The notes: a model not told the origin generated them from the sequence alone. 64,000 bases of DNA from Hymenobacter psychrotolerans DSM 18569 (GCF_900142395.1 NZ_FRAS01000019.1:17021-81020); one strand, 5' to 3'. Counted from the first letter of the stretch, positions 46,111-54,099 are shown. Made by a program: numbers and translations.

Positions 46111-46142
46111 CAAAACTACGGCTTAATCCCCGCACGGCCAAA
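46111..46142 (-). promoter_or_regulatory. Promoter of atpDC
   Basis: On the - strand: TTTG (46139-46142), 20 bases, TAGTTTTG (46111-46118). Nearly consensus, 39 bases before the atpD ATG. Confidence 0.8.
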
Positions 46143-46274
46143 GTCAGAAGGGCAGGAAAGTTTTAGCATAACATTAAGCGGGGTCTTTCCCTGAAAATCA
46201 GGCACTCAGGCCCTGTAAAAGGCCTTTACCGGGCTACGAAGGCCAAAATTTCTGAAAAAATATTTCGACGAAAG

Positions 46275-46305
46275 TTTGCCTTGAATAAAAGCCGTAGTAC
46301 ATTTG
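46275..46305 (+). promoter_or_regulatory. Consensus promoter of tRNA-Gln (and probably prs)
   Basis: TTTG (46275-46278), exactly 19 bases, TACATTTG (46298-46305). A full match to the Bacteroidota consensus, 43 bases before the tRNA. Confidence 0.85.
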
Positions 46306-46348
46306 CACACCCAAACGGCACACCGGCAACGGAAAACGAATGGGAAAT

Positions 46349-46421
46349 TGTCCGATGGTGTAACTGGCAACACGCTTGATTTTGATTCAAGAAAGTCCAG
46401 GTTCGAGCCCTGGTCGGACAA
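46349..46421 (+). tRNA. tRNA-Gln (anticodon TTG)
   Basis: A 73-base cloverleaf: 7-bp acceptor stem (TGTCCGA with TCGGACA), anticodon stem CTTGA/TCAAG with loop reading TTTTGAT (anticodon TTG), and T-arm CCAGG-TTCGAGC-CCTGG. The discriminator is A at 46421. CCA is not encoded (the bases after A are CCG). Confidence 0.96.
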
Positions 46422-46433
46422 CCGACTAAGCAA

Positions 46434-46489
46434 AGCGAAAGGCGCTGATTCTTCCTCTCCCGGAAGAGTCGGCGCCTTTCGCTTTTTAT
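46434..46489 (+). terminator. Terminator or attenuator between tRNA-Gln and prs
   Basis: A 12-base outer stem (46434-46445 with 46472-46483), a second inner pairing, then TTTTTATTTTT. Only about 21 bases separate it from the prs ATG, so it also lies in any prs leader that starts at the tRNA promoter. Confidence 0.8.
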
Positions 46490-46510
46490 TTTTCTTCCTT
46501 CCCCTACCCC

Positions 46511-47440
46511 ATGTCACAGCAGGTAAAAATCTTCGCGGGCAACGCCTCCCACGAACTGGGTCTGAAAATCGCCGAAGCCTTCGGCCAGCCACTCGGCGAC
46601 CTGAGCATTCAGCGTTTCGCCGATACGGAGCTGGGCCCCAGCTTCAATGAAAGCGTGCGGGGCTGCGCCGTGTTCCTGATTCAGAGCACCAACCCGCCGG
46701 CCGAAAATCTGGTGGAGCTGGCCCTGATGGTGGATGCCGCCAAACGCGCCTCTGCTTATAAGGTGAATATTGTGATGCCGTACATGGGCTATGCCCGCCA
46801 GGACCGCAAGGATAAGCCGCGCGTGAGCATCGGGGCCAAAGTGGTGGCCAACATGATTCAGAGCGTGGGCGCCGACCGCCTGGTGACCTGCGACCTGCAC
46901 GCCGGCCAGATTCAGGGGTTCTACGATATTCCGGTAGACCACCTCGACGGCGCCACCGTGACGGCGCCTTATATCAAGAGCCTGAACCTCGACAATCTGA
47001 TTTTTGCTTCGCCCGATGTGGGCGGTGTGGTACGGACCCGGGCCTTCGCCAAGAAATTCGGGGCCGAAATAGTAGTCTGCGACAAAATGCGCCTGCGAGC
47101 CAATGAAATTGCGTCCATGCAGGTAATCGGCGACGTAACGGGCATGAACGTGGTACTGGTAGACGACATCGTGGATACGGCCGGCACCATCTGCAAAGCC
47201 GCTGAGCTGCTGATGGAGCGCGGAGCCAAATCGGTGCGGGCCGTGATTACGCACGGTGTGCTTTCGGGCCCGGCGCACGAGCGAATCCGCAACTCGGCCC
47301 TGGAGGAGTTGGTAATTACTGATACGCTGCCGCTGAAGGAGGAGAACCACAAAATCAGGGTTATTTCCCTGGCACCGCTTTTCGCCTCAGCCATCCGCAA
47401 CGTGGTGTCGCACGAGTCGATTAGCTCGCTGTTTGTGTAA
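46511..47440 (+). CDS. prs: Ribose-phosphate pyrophosphokinase
   Basis: A 309-residue enzyme that makes PRPP from ribose 5-phosphate and ATP for nucleotide, His and Trp synthesis. The motifs are standard: FAGNASHELGLKIAEAFG, VMPYMGYARQDRKDKPRVSI, LVTCDLHAGQIQGFYDIPVD, and the PRPP-binding loop VVLVDDIVDTAGTICKAAEL. The ATG at 46511 gives the full N-terminus. No promoter fits between the hairpin at 46434-46489 and the start, so it may depend on read-through from the tRNA-Gln promoter. In many bacteria prs is followed by rplY and pth; here a cassette separates them. Confidence 0.98.
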   Translation: MSQQVKIFAGNASHELGLKIAEAFGQPLGDLSIQRFADTELGPSFNESVRGCAVFLIQSTNPPAENLVELALMVDAAKRASAYKVNIVMPYMGYARQDRKDKPRVSIGAKVVANMIQSVGADRLVTCDLHAGQIQGFYDIPVDHLDGATVTAPYIKSLNLDNLIFASPDVGGVVRTRAFAKKFGAEIVVCDKMRLRANEIASMQVIGDVTGMNVVLVDDIVDTAGTICKAAELLMERGAKSVRAVITHGVLSGPAHERIRNSALEELVITDTLPLKEENHKIRVISLAPLFASAIRNVVSHESISSLFV

Positions 47441-47443
47441 AGC

Positions 47444-47511
47444 CATGCTGCAATATAAGCCCAGGGTCTTATAAATTGATTTATAAGACCCTGGGCTTAT
47501 ATTGCAGCATG
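47444..47511. repeat. Perfect 68-base palindrome at the prs/satD junction
   Basis: Arms 47444-47476 and 47479-47511 are perfect 33-base complements with a 2-base centre (TG). It starts 3 bases after the prs stop codon, and its last three bases are the ATG of the SatD gene. No T-tract follows on either strand, so it is not a classical terminator. Operator, cruciform or insertion-border roles are all possible. Confidence 0.92.
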
Positions 47512-48150
47512 AAAAACAATTCAACTGCCGTTATAACGGGCGACGTTGTTGAATCAACACAGTACAACTACAGTGATGTACTCTTTGTACTAAAAGAAAG
47601 TCTGACAAAAGCTTTTGAAAGACAACCAGGTGCTCGTTATGAAATTATCCGAGGTGACTCGTTTCAAATATTTGTTCCTGATAGCAACGTTGCATTATCC
47701 AAAGCCTTTGAGATAAGGGCTTTACTGCGTAGCAGTACTGTTGCCGGCATAGGAAATAAGGATCAGTTAGATGCCAAAATATCGATAGGCGTTAGCTCGC
47801 AAGCCAAGCATGAGCTTCGTGATTCTTTGGGGGAATCTTATGGGGCAGCTTTTTTACGTTCAGGTAGGCAACTGAATTTATTGAAAAGCAGTGGCCAACG
47901 TCTGGTAGTTGTGTCAGACGAACCAGACACTGATAGTTGGATGAATTTATGTCTCTCAGTTGCGGAATTAACTATTAGCCGTTGGAGTCCGGAGCAATGT
48001 AAAGCCATACTGGAAAGCATTAAAAATTGTAACCAAACCCAAATAGCCCAAACTCTAGGCATAACTCAAGCAGCTGTCAACCAAAGATTAAAAAATGCTG
48101 GTTGGACGATCATGCAAACCATCATTACAAAATTTGAACTTTATTATTAG
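47509..48150 (+). CDS. SatD-family protein: cyclase-like domain plus C-terminal helix-turn-helix
   Basis: A 213-residue cytoplasmic protein of the SatD family (Pfam SatD, from memory; named after a Streptococcus mutans acid-tolerance locus). The N-terminal domain has VITGDVVEST (D12), YEIIRGDSFQIFV (D50), DAKISIGVSS (89-97) and GESYGAAFLRSGRQLNLL (108-125). The order and spacing match the D-x-x-x-S-T, G-D, and G-x-x-x-x-A-x-R-L motifs of class III nucleotide cyclases, with D12 and D50 at the metal positions. The C-terminus (about 165-200) is a helix-turn-helix, QTQIAQTLGITQAAVNQRLK. The gene is A+T-rich and lies between prs and rplY. The ATG at 47509 is the last triplet of the palindrome; a TTG start at 47476 inside it is less likely. 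Confidence 0.82.
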   Translation: MKNNSTAVITGDVVESTQYNYSDVLFVLKESLTKAFERQPGARYEIIRGDSFQIFVPDSNVALSKAFEIRALLRSSTVAGIGNKDQLDAKISIGVSSQAKHELRDSLGESYGAAFLRSGRQLNLLKSSGQRLVVVSDEPDTDSWMNLCLSVAELTISRWSPEQCKAILESIKNCNQTQIAQTLGITQAAVNQRLKNAGWTIMQTIITKFELYY

Positions 48151-48160
48151 AAAATTTAAA

Positions 48161-48520
48161 ATGCCCCTCCTAACATATCAGTTTTGGCTTGCACTTGGTA
48201 CATACGCACTTGTGCTCTGGCCTTGTGGCAAGCTTTTTCAAATTTTTGCTAAGAATGGGCTGAGCCGCACGCCGCCAGCAAGTGCTTTTGGCGCAGGTAG
48301 ATACATCGGGTATTTTGAACGTACCATTATCGTTTTGCTTGTATTGAGAGGTGAATTTGAGGCAATAGGCCTTCTAGTTACAGCCAAATCAATTATCCGG
48401 ATTCAAGATGCCCAAGCTAAAGAAGAATCAGAATACTTGATAGTAGGCACTTTGTATAGCTTTATGTGCGCTATTATTGCTGGCGAAATATGTCGTTGGC
48501 TATTGAAGGGAGAGCTGTAA
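48161..48520 (+). CDS. Small membrane protein, DUF3307-like C-terminal part
   Basis: A 119-residue predicted inner-membrane protein with about three helices (5-25, 52-72, 95-115). The block GRYIGYFERTIIVLLVLRGE, then LLVTAKSIIRIQDAQ and EYLIVGTLYSFMCAII, resembles the C-terminal half of DUF3307 proteins, which I recall next to SatD genes in other Bacteroidota. It is much shorter than those (about 240 residues), so either a truncated or a distinct short form. It starts 10 bases after satD, in the same A+T-rich segment, so the two are one operon and probably one functional unit. The function is unknown. Confidence 0.72.
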   Translation: MPLLTYQFWLALGTYALVLWPCGKLFQIFAKNGLSRTPPASAFGAGRYIGYFERTIIVLLVLRGEFEAIGLLVTAKSIIRIQDAQAKEESEYLIVGTLYSFMCAIIAGEICRWLLKGEL

Positions 48521-48532
48521 TGGTTTTTCCTC

Positions 48533-48563
48533 TTTCAACTCCCAAACAATCCGCCTATCTTTG
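48533..48563 (+). promoter_or_regulatory. Promoter of rplY
   Basis: TTTC (48533-48536), 19 bases, TATCTTTG (48556-48563). One mismatch in the -33 element, 52 bases before the ATG. It gives rplY-pth a start independent of prs and the cassette. Confidence 0.75.
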
Positions 48564-48615
48564 CGGCCCGTTTGCCTGCTGTGGGCACGCGTTTTTTCCT
48601 CAAAAGCACACTTTT

Positions 48616-49188
48616 ATGAAAAGCCTCGAGATTGTAGGGTTTAAAAGAGCGAATCTCGGTAAGAAGGACGCCAAGGCGCTGCGCCTGGAGTCGTATGTAC
48701 CTTGTGTACTGTACGGCGGCACGGAGCAGGTTCACTTCTCTGCCCCCGCTATTCTCTTCCGCGAATTGCTGTACACGCCCGAAGTTCACATCGTGGACCT
48801 GAACGTGGAAGGCACGCACTACCGCGCTATCGTGCAGGATGCTCAGTTCCACCCCGTGAACGAGATGCTGCTGCACGTTGACTTCCTGGAGCTGCAGGAC
48901 GGCAAAGAAGTGAAGATGGACATTCCCGTGAAATACGTTGGTGTTTCGCCGGGTGTACTGGCTGGTGGCAAGCTCGTGAGCAAGCTGCGTAAGCTGAAGG
49001 TGAAGGCTTCGCCTGAGAACCTGCCCGACTACGTAGAAGTAGACATTTCGGACCTGGGCCTCGGCAAATCCATCAAAGTGAGCAAAGTAGTTCCCAATAA
49101 CTACACCATCCTCACCAACGAGCAGGCTCCTATTGCTACCGTGGCCATCCCACGTGCACTGAAAGGCCAGATGTCGGCCGACAAATAA
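48616..49188 (+). CDS. rplY: 50S ribosomal protein L25 (Ctc form)
   Basis: A 190-residue 5S rRNA-binding ribosomal protein of the long, two-domain (general stress protein Ctc) type. Starts MKSLEIVGFKRANLGKKDAK; VPCVLYGGTEQVHFSAP and HPVNEMLLHVDFLEL are the L25 domain, and the rest (from about 100) is the TL5/Ctc extension. The ATG at 48616 is chosen over that at 48466, which lies upstream of the promoter and within the preceding membrane-protein gene. It is followed by pth, as in other bacteria. Confidence 0.96.
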   Translation: MKSLEIVGFKRANLGKKDAKALRLESYVPCVLYGGTEQVHFSAPAILFRELLYTPEVHIVDLNVEGTHYRAIVQDAQFHPVNEMLLHVDFLELQDGKEVKMDIPVKYVGVSPGVLAGGKLVSKLRKLKVKASPENLPDYVEVDISDLGLGKSIKVSKVVPNNYTILTNEQAPIATVAIPRALKGQMSADK

Positions 49189-49250
49189 GTCACCCATTTA
49201 GGCGGATTTCTCGGATTACACGGCTTTCGTGCCTGAGTCAGTCCACCACC

Positions 49251-49284
49251 GAAAAAGCCGTCCTGCTTGCAGGGCGGCTTTTTT
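49251..49284 (+). terminator. Terminator after rplY
   Basis: A 16-base inverted repeat (one mismatch) with a 2-base loop and six T; 70 bases before the pth start. Confidence 0.82.
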
Positions 49285-49353
49285 GTTGATGCAGGAGCGC
49301 CCATACATTCAGCTTTTCTGCAAGCCAGACAATTTGCCTTAATCTGTAACTCT

Positions 49354-49920
49354 ATGAAGTTTCTTGTGCTGTGCCTGGGCAACATCGGGCCGGAATATGC
49401 CGACACGCGCCACAACGTGGGCTTTATGGTGGGCGACTACCTGGCCCGCAAGCACGATGCCGCGCCCTGGCAGCTGGGCCGCCACGCATTCACCACCGAA
49501 ATCAGGCACAAAGGCCACACCTACGTGCTGGTGAAGCCCACCACCTACATGAACCTGAGCGGCAAAGCGGCGGCTCACTGGCTGAGTACGCTCAAGCTCA
49601 CCAAGGAAAACATGCTGGTTGTGACGGACGACCTGGCCCTGCCCTTCGGCAAGCTGCGGCTGAAAGCCAAAGGCTCGGCCGGCGGCCAGAACGGCCTCAA
49701 GCACATCCAGGAAACCCTGGGCTCCGACGAATACGCCCGCCTGCGCTTCGGCATCGACTCCAGCTTCTCCAAGGGTCGGCAAGTAGACTACGTGCTCAGC
49801 CCGTTTTCGGCGGATGAAAACATCGACCTGGAAGCCCGCCTGGAAAAAGCCGCCGAAGCCGTGCTGGCCTTTGGAGCACTGGGCGTGGAGCGCGCAATGA
49901 ACGTGGTGAACGTGAAGTAA
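49354..49920 (+). CDS. pth: Peptidyl-tRNA hydrolase
   Basis: A 188-residue enzyme that frees tRNA from peptidyl-tRNA that has dropped off ribosomes. Signature pieces: LVLCLGNIGPEYADTRHNVG with the catalytic His in TRHNVGFM, VKPTTYMNLSGKA, VVTDDLALPFGKLRLK and GSAGGQNGLKHI. The ATG at 49354 gives the standard N-terminus. It completes the prs-rplY-pth set and ends in a bidirectional terminator. Confidence 0.97.
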   Translation: MKFLVLCLGNIGPEYADTRHNVGFMVGDYLARKHDAAPWQLGRHAFTTEIRHKGHTYVLVKPTTYMNLSGKAAAHWLSTLKLTKENMLVVTDDLALPFGKLRLKAKGSAGGQNGLKHIQETLGSDEYARLRFGIDSSFSKGRQVDYVLSPFSADENIDLEARLEKAAEAVLAFGALGVERAMNVVNVK

Positions 49921-49931
49921 TATCTAAGACA

Positions 49932-49980
49932 GTAAATAAAAAGCCGCAACCGTTTTACTCGGTTGCGGCTTTTTATTTAC
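49932..49980. terminator. Bidirectional terminator after pth
   Basis: A perfect inverted repeat with about 21-base arms. The stop codon of the - strand gene (49973-49975) lies inside its right arm. Confidence 0.88.
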
Positions 49981-50626
49981 CCCGGATAAGATGATCTGAG
50001 AGTTTTTGCACACCAAAGTTGCTGGACAGACTATCTACTTTCTCACACAAAATTGTCAGTGTCTTTTCGGCTGTAGAAACGGCGGCTGCCAATGCCTGTA
50101 TTTCCACTGAGAATTCTGGTAAGGTTGGTTGATCAAACTGTTCGTCTTCGTCATGACAGGTAATGCGCAGCCTGGATCCTTGTCGAGTGGCTTTCGGGCA
50201 TGGATGGCCTTCCATGCAGAAATAGCCTGACTGAAACTGCGGTTGCACTAGTTCCTGCCAACTGTATAGATCAGCCAGCGTACCGCAACACTGCGGAACT
50301 AGTACAGGAGTACCGTCCAAGAACAGTATGCCGCCGCCGAACAAGGCACAGGAATCCGCTGCAGCTACTACCTCATCCCCGGGATGTAAGTGAGCTTGGA
50401 TCAGCTTCTGTAAATCCTGTAAAGTCCAGTCATCTACCGCTATAAAACGGCTACCCGGTAATACACGCCTGTACTTGTTGAATCCGGCTATCTGTACTAT
50501 GCGGGCCTCATGCTGCTCCCATTGCAGCGGATTTTGCATAAAATTCGACTCAGGCCGTGGCCCTATCCGTTGCCAATCAACAACTGACGGCGAAATTTCT
50601 ATTACGGGGACTAGTTCCACTTTCAT
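49973..50626 (-). CDS. Conserved-looking protein of unknown function
   Basis: A 217-residue predicted cytoplasmic protein that I do not recognise. It has no signal peptide or membrane helix. Visible blocks are FIAVDDWTLQDLQKLIQ, DEVVAAADSCALFGGGILFL, VLVPQCCGTLADLYSWQELV and CMEGHPCPKAT; the last two bring four Cys close to one another (CC and C-x5-C), which might bind metal. The C-terminal about 50 residues look helical. The gene is richer in A+T than its neighbours and stands alone between pth and metG, so it may be acquired. Its stop codon is within the shared terminator. Confidence 0.65.
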   Translation of the reverse strand: MKVELVPVIEISPSVVDWQRIGPRPESNFMQNPLQWEQHEARIVQIAGFNKYRRVLPGSRFIAVDDWTLQDLQKLIQAHLHPGDEVVAAADSCALFGGGILFLDGTPVLVPQCCGTLADLYSWQELVQPQFQSGYFCMEGHPCPKATRQGSRLRITCHDEDEQFDQPTLPEFSVEIQALAAAVSTAEKTLTILCEKVDSLSSNFGVQKLSDHLIRGK

Positions 50627-50734
50627 TGACCAATATATTATCGTATTACCAATTCCTACGCAGCTATATTTCTTTAATTCGGCATTCCAAACTGACTATC
50701 AAACAAGCTTTTACTAAGCTGCTCGATACCTACA

Positions 50735-50779
50735 AAAAAGGGAGCTATGACTGGCAATTACCAGTTATAGCTCCCTTTT
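50735..50779 (-). terminator. Terminator of metG
   Basis: A long stem (arms about 19 bases, one or two mismatches) with T-tract on the - strand, 15 bases after the metG stop at 50795. Confidence 0.82.
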
Positions 50780-50794
50780 ATTCAATCTAAAAAA

Positions 50795-52840
50795 TTACGC
50801 TACACCGCTGCCCGGCCGTACGGGGCTGCTGGGCTGCATGAGGCTGAGCACGCCATCGGCATTTTCGGCCATCAGGAGCATGCCCTGACTTTGAATGCCT
50901 TTGATTTCGCGGGGGGCGAGGTTGAGCAGCACCTGCACCTGCTGGCCGATGAGAGCCTCGGGCAGGAAATGCTCGGCAATGCCTGACACGATGGTGCGGG
51001 GCTCGTCGAAACCGAGGTCTACGCTGAGCTTGAGCAGCTTTTTGGTTTTGGCTACCTTCTCGGCGGCTACGATGGTGCCGATGCGCAAGTCCATCTGCTG
51101 GAATTGCTCGAAGCTCACGTCCTCTTTCGCGGGGGCGGCTACGGCAGCGGCCAGCTCGTTGGCTTTCTTGGTGTCGAGCAGCTTTTGCATCTGGGCTTCC
51201 ACGGTGGCGTCCTCGATTTTGGTGAACAGTAGGGCGGCTTCGGCCAGCTGGTGGCCGGCGGGCAGCGCGTCGGGGCGGCCGGCCTGGGGCCAGGTGCCTT
51301 TCTCGGTGTTCAGCATGCGGCCCAGGCGGGCGGCGGCTTCGGGCAGGAAGGGCTCCAGCAGCGTGACGAAGGCGGCGGCCAGCTGCAGCGACACGTGCAG
51401 CACGGTGCCGGTGCGGGCCTCGTCGGTTTTGATGAGTTTCCAGGGCTCCTGGTCGGCCAGGTACTTGTTGCCCAGGCGCGAGAGGTTCATCAGCTCGTTC
51501 AGGGCGTCGCGGAAGCGGTAGTTGTCAATCAGCTCCCCGATGCGGGCCGGGAACTCCTGCAGCTGGCGCAGCACGTCTTCGTCCTCGGTGGTGAAGCTCA
51601 CGGCGGCGGGTACTTTGCCTTCGAAGAACTTGTGGGTGAGCACCACGGCCCGGTTCACGAAGTTGCCGAGGTTGGCCACCAGCTCGTTGTTGTTGCGGGC
51701 CTGGAAGTCCTTCCAGGTGAAGTCGTTGTCCTTGGTTTCGGGGGCGTTGGCGCAGAGCACGTAGCGCAGCACGTCGGCCTGGCCGGGGAAGTCCTGCAGG
51801 TACTCGTGCAGCCACACGGCCCAGTTGCGGCTCGTGCTGATTTTGTCGCCTTCCAGGTTCAGGAACTCGTTGGCGGGCACGTTATCGGGCAGAATATAGT
51901 CGCCGTGGGCCTTGAGCATCGTGGGGAAGATGATGCAGTGGAACACGATGTTGTCCTTGCCGATGAAGTGCACCAGCTTGGTACCCTGGTCTTTCCAGTA
52001 GGTTTCCCAGGTGTCGGGCAGCAAATCTTTGGTGGCCGAGATGTAGCCGATAGGCGCATCAAACCACACGTAGAGCACCTTGCCCTCGGCCCCGGCCACC
52101 GGTACCGGCACGCCCCAGTCCAGGTCACGGGTTACGGCGCGGGGGTGCAGGCCCTGGTCAATCCAGCTCTTGCACTGGCCGTACACGTTGGCTTTCCAGT
52201 CCTGCTTATGGCCTTCCACAATCCACTCGCGCAGCCAGGGCTCGTACTGGTCCAGCGGCAGATACCAGTGTTTGGTTTCGCGCAGCACGGGCTGGTTGCC
52301 GCTGAGCATGGAGCGCGGATTGATGAGCTCCGTGGGGCTGAGCGAGGTGCCGCACTTCTCGCACTGGTCGCCGTAGGCATTTTCGTTGCCGCAGTTGGGG
52401 CAGGTGCCCACGATGTAGCGGTCGGCCAGAAACTGGTCGGCCTTCTCATCATAGTACTGCTCGGAAACCTGCTCGATGAACTTGCCTTCCTCATAGAGCT
52501 TCTTGAAAAAGCCGCTGGCTACTTCGGCGTGGGTTTGGGAAGACGTGCGCGAGTAGATATCGAACGACACGCCAAACTCCTGAAACGAGTCACGGATGAT
52601 GGCATGATACTTATCGACCACCTGCTGGGGCGTGACGCCCTCCTTCTGGGCCCGGATGGTGATGGGCACGCCGTGCTCATCGGAGCCGCAGATGAATTTT
52701 ACGTCGCGCTGCTGGGCGCGCAGGTAGCGCACGTAGATATCGGCGGGCAGGTACACGCCGGCCAGGTGGCCGATGTGTACGGGGCCGTTGGCGTAGGGCA
52801 GTGCGGCCGTGACGGTGTAGCGTTGGGGCAGAGAGGACAT
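50795..52840 (-). CDS. metG: Methionyl-tRNA synthetase
   Basis: A 681-residue class I synthetase that charges tRNA-Met. HIGH is residues 22-25 ([11 protein letters not shown]). The zinc knuckle is [18 protein letters not shown] near 150. The KMSKS motif appears as KISTS near residue 333. The anticodon-binding helical domain follows, and the last about 110 residues ([20 protein letters not shown] to the end) form the EMAP/Arc1p-like tRNA-binding domain found in dimeric MetG. The ATG at 52840 gives a normal N-terminus; the frame from 52894 adds 18 unlikely residues. Confidence 0.98.
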   Translation of the reverse strand: MSSLPQRYTVTAALPYANGPVHIGHLAGVYLPADIYVRYLRAQQRDVKFICGSDEHGVPITIRAQKEGVTPQQVVDKYHAIIRDSFQEFGVSFDIYSRTSSQTHAEVASGFFKKLYEEGKFIEQVSEQYYDEKADQFLADRYIVGTCPNCGNENAYGDQCEKCGTSLSPTELINPRSMLSGNQPVLRETKHWYLPLDQYEPWLREWIVEGHKQDWKANVYGQCKSWIDQGLHPRAVTRDLDWGVPVPVAGAEGKVLYVWFDAPIGYISATKDLLPDTWETYWKDQGTKLVHFIGKDNIVFHCIIFPTMLKAHGDYILPDNVPANEFLNLEGDKISTSRNWAVWLHEYLQDFPGQADVLRYVLCANAPETKDNDFTWKDFQARNNNELVANLGNFVNRAVVLTHKFFEGKVPAAVSFTTEDEDVLRQLQEFPARIGELIDNYRFRDALNELMNLSRLGNKYLADQEPWKLIKTDEARTGTVLHVSLQLAAAFVTLLEPFLPEAAARLGRMLNTEKGTWPQAGRPDALPAGHQLAEAALLFTKIEDATVEAQMQKLLDTKKANELAAAVAAPAKEDVSFEQFQQMDLRIGTIVAAEKVAKTKKLLKLSVDLGFDEPRTIVSGIAEHFLPEALIGQQVQVLLNLAPREIKGIQSQGMLLMAENADGVLSLMQPSSPVRPGSGVA

Positions 52841-53043
52841 ATCAGGGCAGAAAATCAAATAAGCAGACAAAACGCACCCCGCAAAGCGGGGCAACGGGAG
52901 TGCAAAGGAACAAGTAAATTGAGGAAAGGTGCAGGCTTAACGTAGGCTTAACCTCCCAGCCGCTAAATCCGGCTATACTTAAGCACCTTAGAGCGGAGTT
53001 TGTCCGTACTGAAGCAAGAACCTCCACACTACAGTCTGCACTC

Positions 53044-53655
53044 ATGAAAAGCACCGATCAGAACCAGACCTCCGCGAAAAAGAAAAAAGAACCTACCGAC
53101 AAAGCGCAGCGCAAAGCGGCGAAAGCCGCCCAAAAAGCCGCCGCAGGTGTTGCCGCTACTGGCTCGGGCAAGAAAAAAGGCCAGAAGAAAGCCCTGAAAC
53201 TAGTGGCCAAACAGGTGCAGAAGGAACTGGACGGACGAATGAAGGAGCTGGTGAAGCAGATTCGCCAGGAAACCAAAGTCAAGCTCCAGGAAGTGGTGCA
53301 GGAGGCCAGCCAGCGGCTCGACACCGAGACGGAGGCCTTGCTGGAGCAGGCGCTGCATACGCTTCTGCGCCGCCCCGAAACCGGCACTCCGGCGGCTTCC
53401 GACAGTATTTCCGCTGACCTTGGCAACACGCCGGCGGCCAAACCAGCCGCTAGAGCGGCTGCCCCCAAAGCCCCCGCTACGACTGCCAAGCCTGCTCGCC
53501 GGGCGGCTCCCGCCCCTACCGCAACCCGCTCCGCTGCCCCTGCTGAAGCCACCTCAGCGCCGGCCCGCTCACGGTCTGCCGCTGCCAAAAAAGCGGCTAA
53601 CTCCACTACAGCGCCCACAACGGCGGAAGACACGGCTAGCAACGGGAGTGTGTAG
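53044..53655 (+). CDS. Lys/Ala-rich, histone H1-like low-complexity protein
   Basis: A 203-residue protein of unusual composition. Residues 1-50 are Lys/Ala-rich (AKKKKEP, KAAKAAQKAA), about 50-108 a charged helix that may form a coiled coil (ELDGRMKELVKQIRQETKVK), and about 110-203 an Ala/Pro/Ser/Thr/Arg-rich tail (KPAARAAAPKAPATTAKPAR). This resembles bacterial H1-like and AlgP-type proteins that bind DNA, but no folded domain is recognised. DNA binding is only an inference from charge and composition. The gene stands alone between metG (divergent) and a lipoprotein gene. Confidence 0.65.
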   Translation: MKSTDQNQTSAKKKKEPTDKAQRKAAKAAQKAAAGVAATGSGKKKGQKKALKLVAKQVQKELDGRMKELVKQIRQETKVKLQEVVQEASQRLDTETEALLEQALHTLLRRPETGTPAASDSISADLGNTPAAKPAARAAAPKAPATTAKPARRAAPAPTATRSAAPAEATSAPARSRSAAAKKAANSTTAPTTAEDTASNGSV

Positions 53656-53685
53656 TGCTAGCGTTAGCCTACGGTAGTCAACTAA

Positions 53686-53719
53686 AATGCCCCGCAGCCA
53701 TCATAGGCGGCGGGGCATT
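53686..53719 (-). terminator. Terminator of the small lipoprotein gene
   Basis: A perfect 10-bp stem (53686-53695 with 53710-53719) followed by T-rich sequence on the - strand; 24 bases from the stop. Confidence 0.65.
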
Positions 53720-53742
53720 CTGGTGCATAGGGTGTTTGGTGC

Positions 53743-54099
53743 CTACGGCCGCAAAATGGTGTCTGCTGGGGCACCGTTGAGGCGGCGCAGACGAATTTCG
53801 GGTGTGGTGGTGTTGGGGTCGTTGGTGTTGAGGCTTTCCGGCCGCTTGCGCGAGTTGATACCGCTGGACTGCTCGCCCAGCTGCACCCGGCCGGGTGTGG
53901 CATCCGGCACCGCGCCCCCGTAGCCAGCGCCGCTGTTGTAGGCCGCTTTCCGGTCAGCATCGGTCTGGATGGTGGCCGGCAGCGCCGTGGGGCGTCCGGT
54001 TTCGTTGGACGTTTCCTGCGACGTAAAGCAGGCACTCAGCAAGCCGGTTGAGCCCAGCAGACAGCACATGGTAAGCAGACGGGCAGAAATATTTTTCAT
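53743..54099 (-). CDS. Small lipoprotein of unknown function
   Basis: A 118-residue predicted lipoprotein; the lipobox LLSAC puts the modified Cys at residue 24. The mature part is polar and looks unfolded, with Asn/Thr/Gly/Pro-rich stretches (SLNTNDPNTTTPEIRLRRL). No domain is recognised. It is a single gene with its own terminator, next to the lipobox-containing msrB. Confidence 0.65.
   Translation of the reverse strand: MKNISARLLTMCCLLGSTGLLSACFTSQETSNETGRPTALPATIQTDADRKAAYNSGAGYGGAVPDATPGRVQLGEQSSGINSRKRPESLNTNDPNTTTPEIRLRRLNGAPADTILRP

Noticed and set aside
46206..46592. 128-codon - strand frame over the tRNA-Gln gene
   Set aside because: Covers a tRNA, its promoter and terminator; not a gene.
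47444..47511. Rho-independent terminator of prs
   Set aside because: The stem is far too long and A+T-mixed, the loop is 2 bases and no T-tract follows on either side.
53682..54035. 117-codon frame overlapping the small lipoprotein gene on the - strand
   Set aside because: Pro/Arg-rich shadow; the other frame has a proper lipobox.
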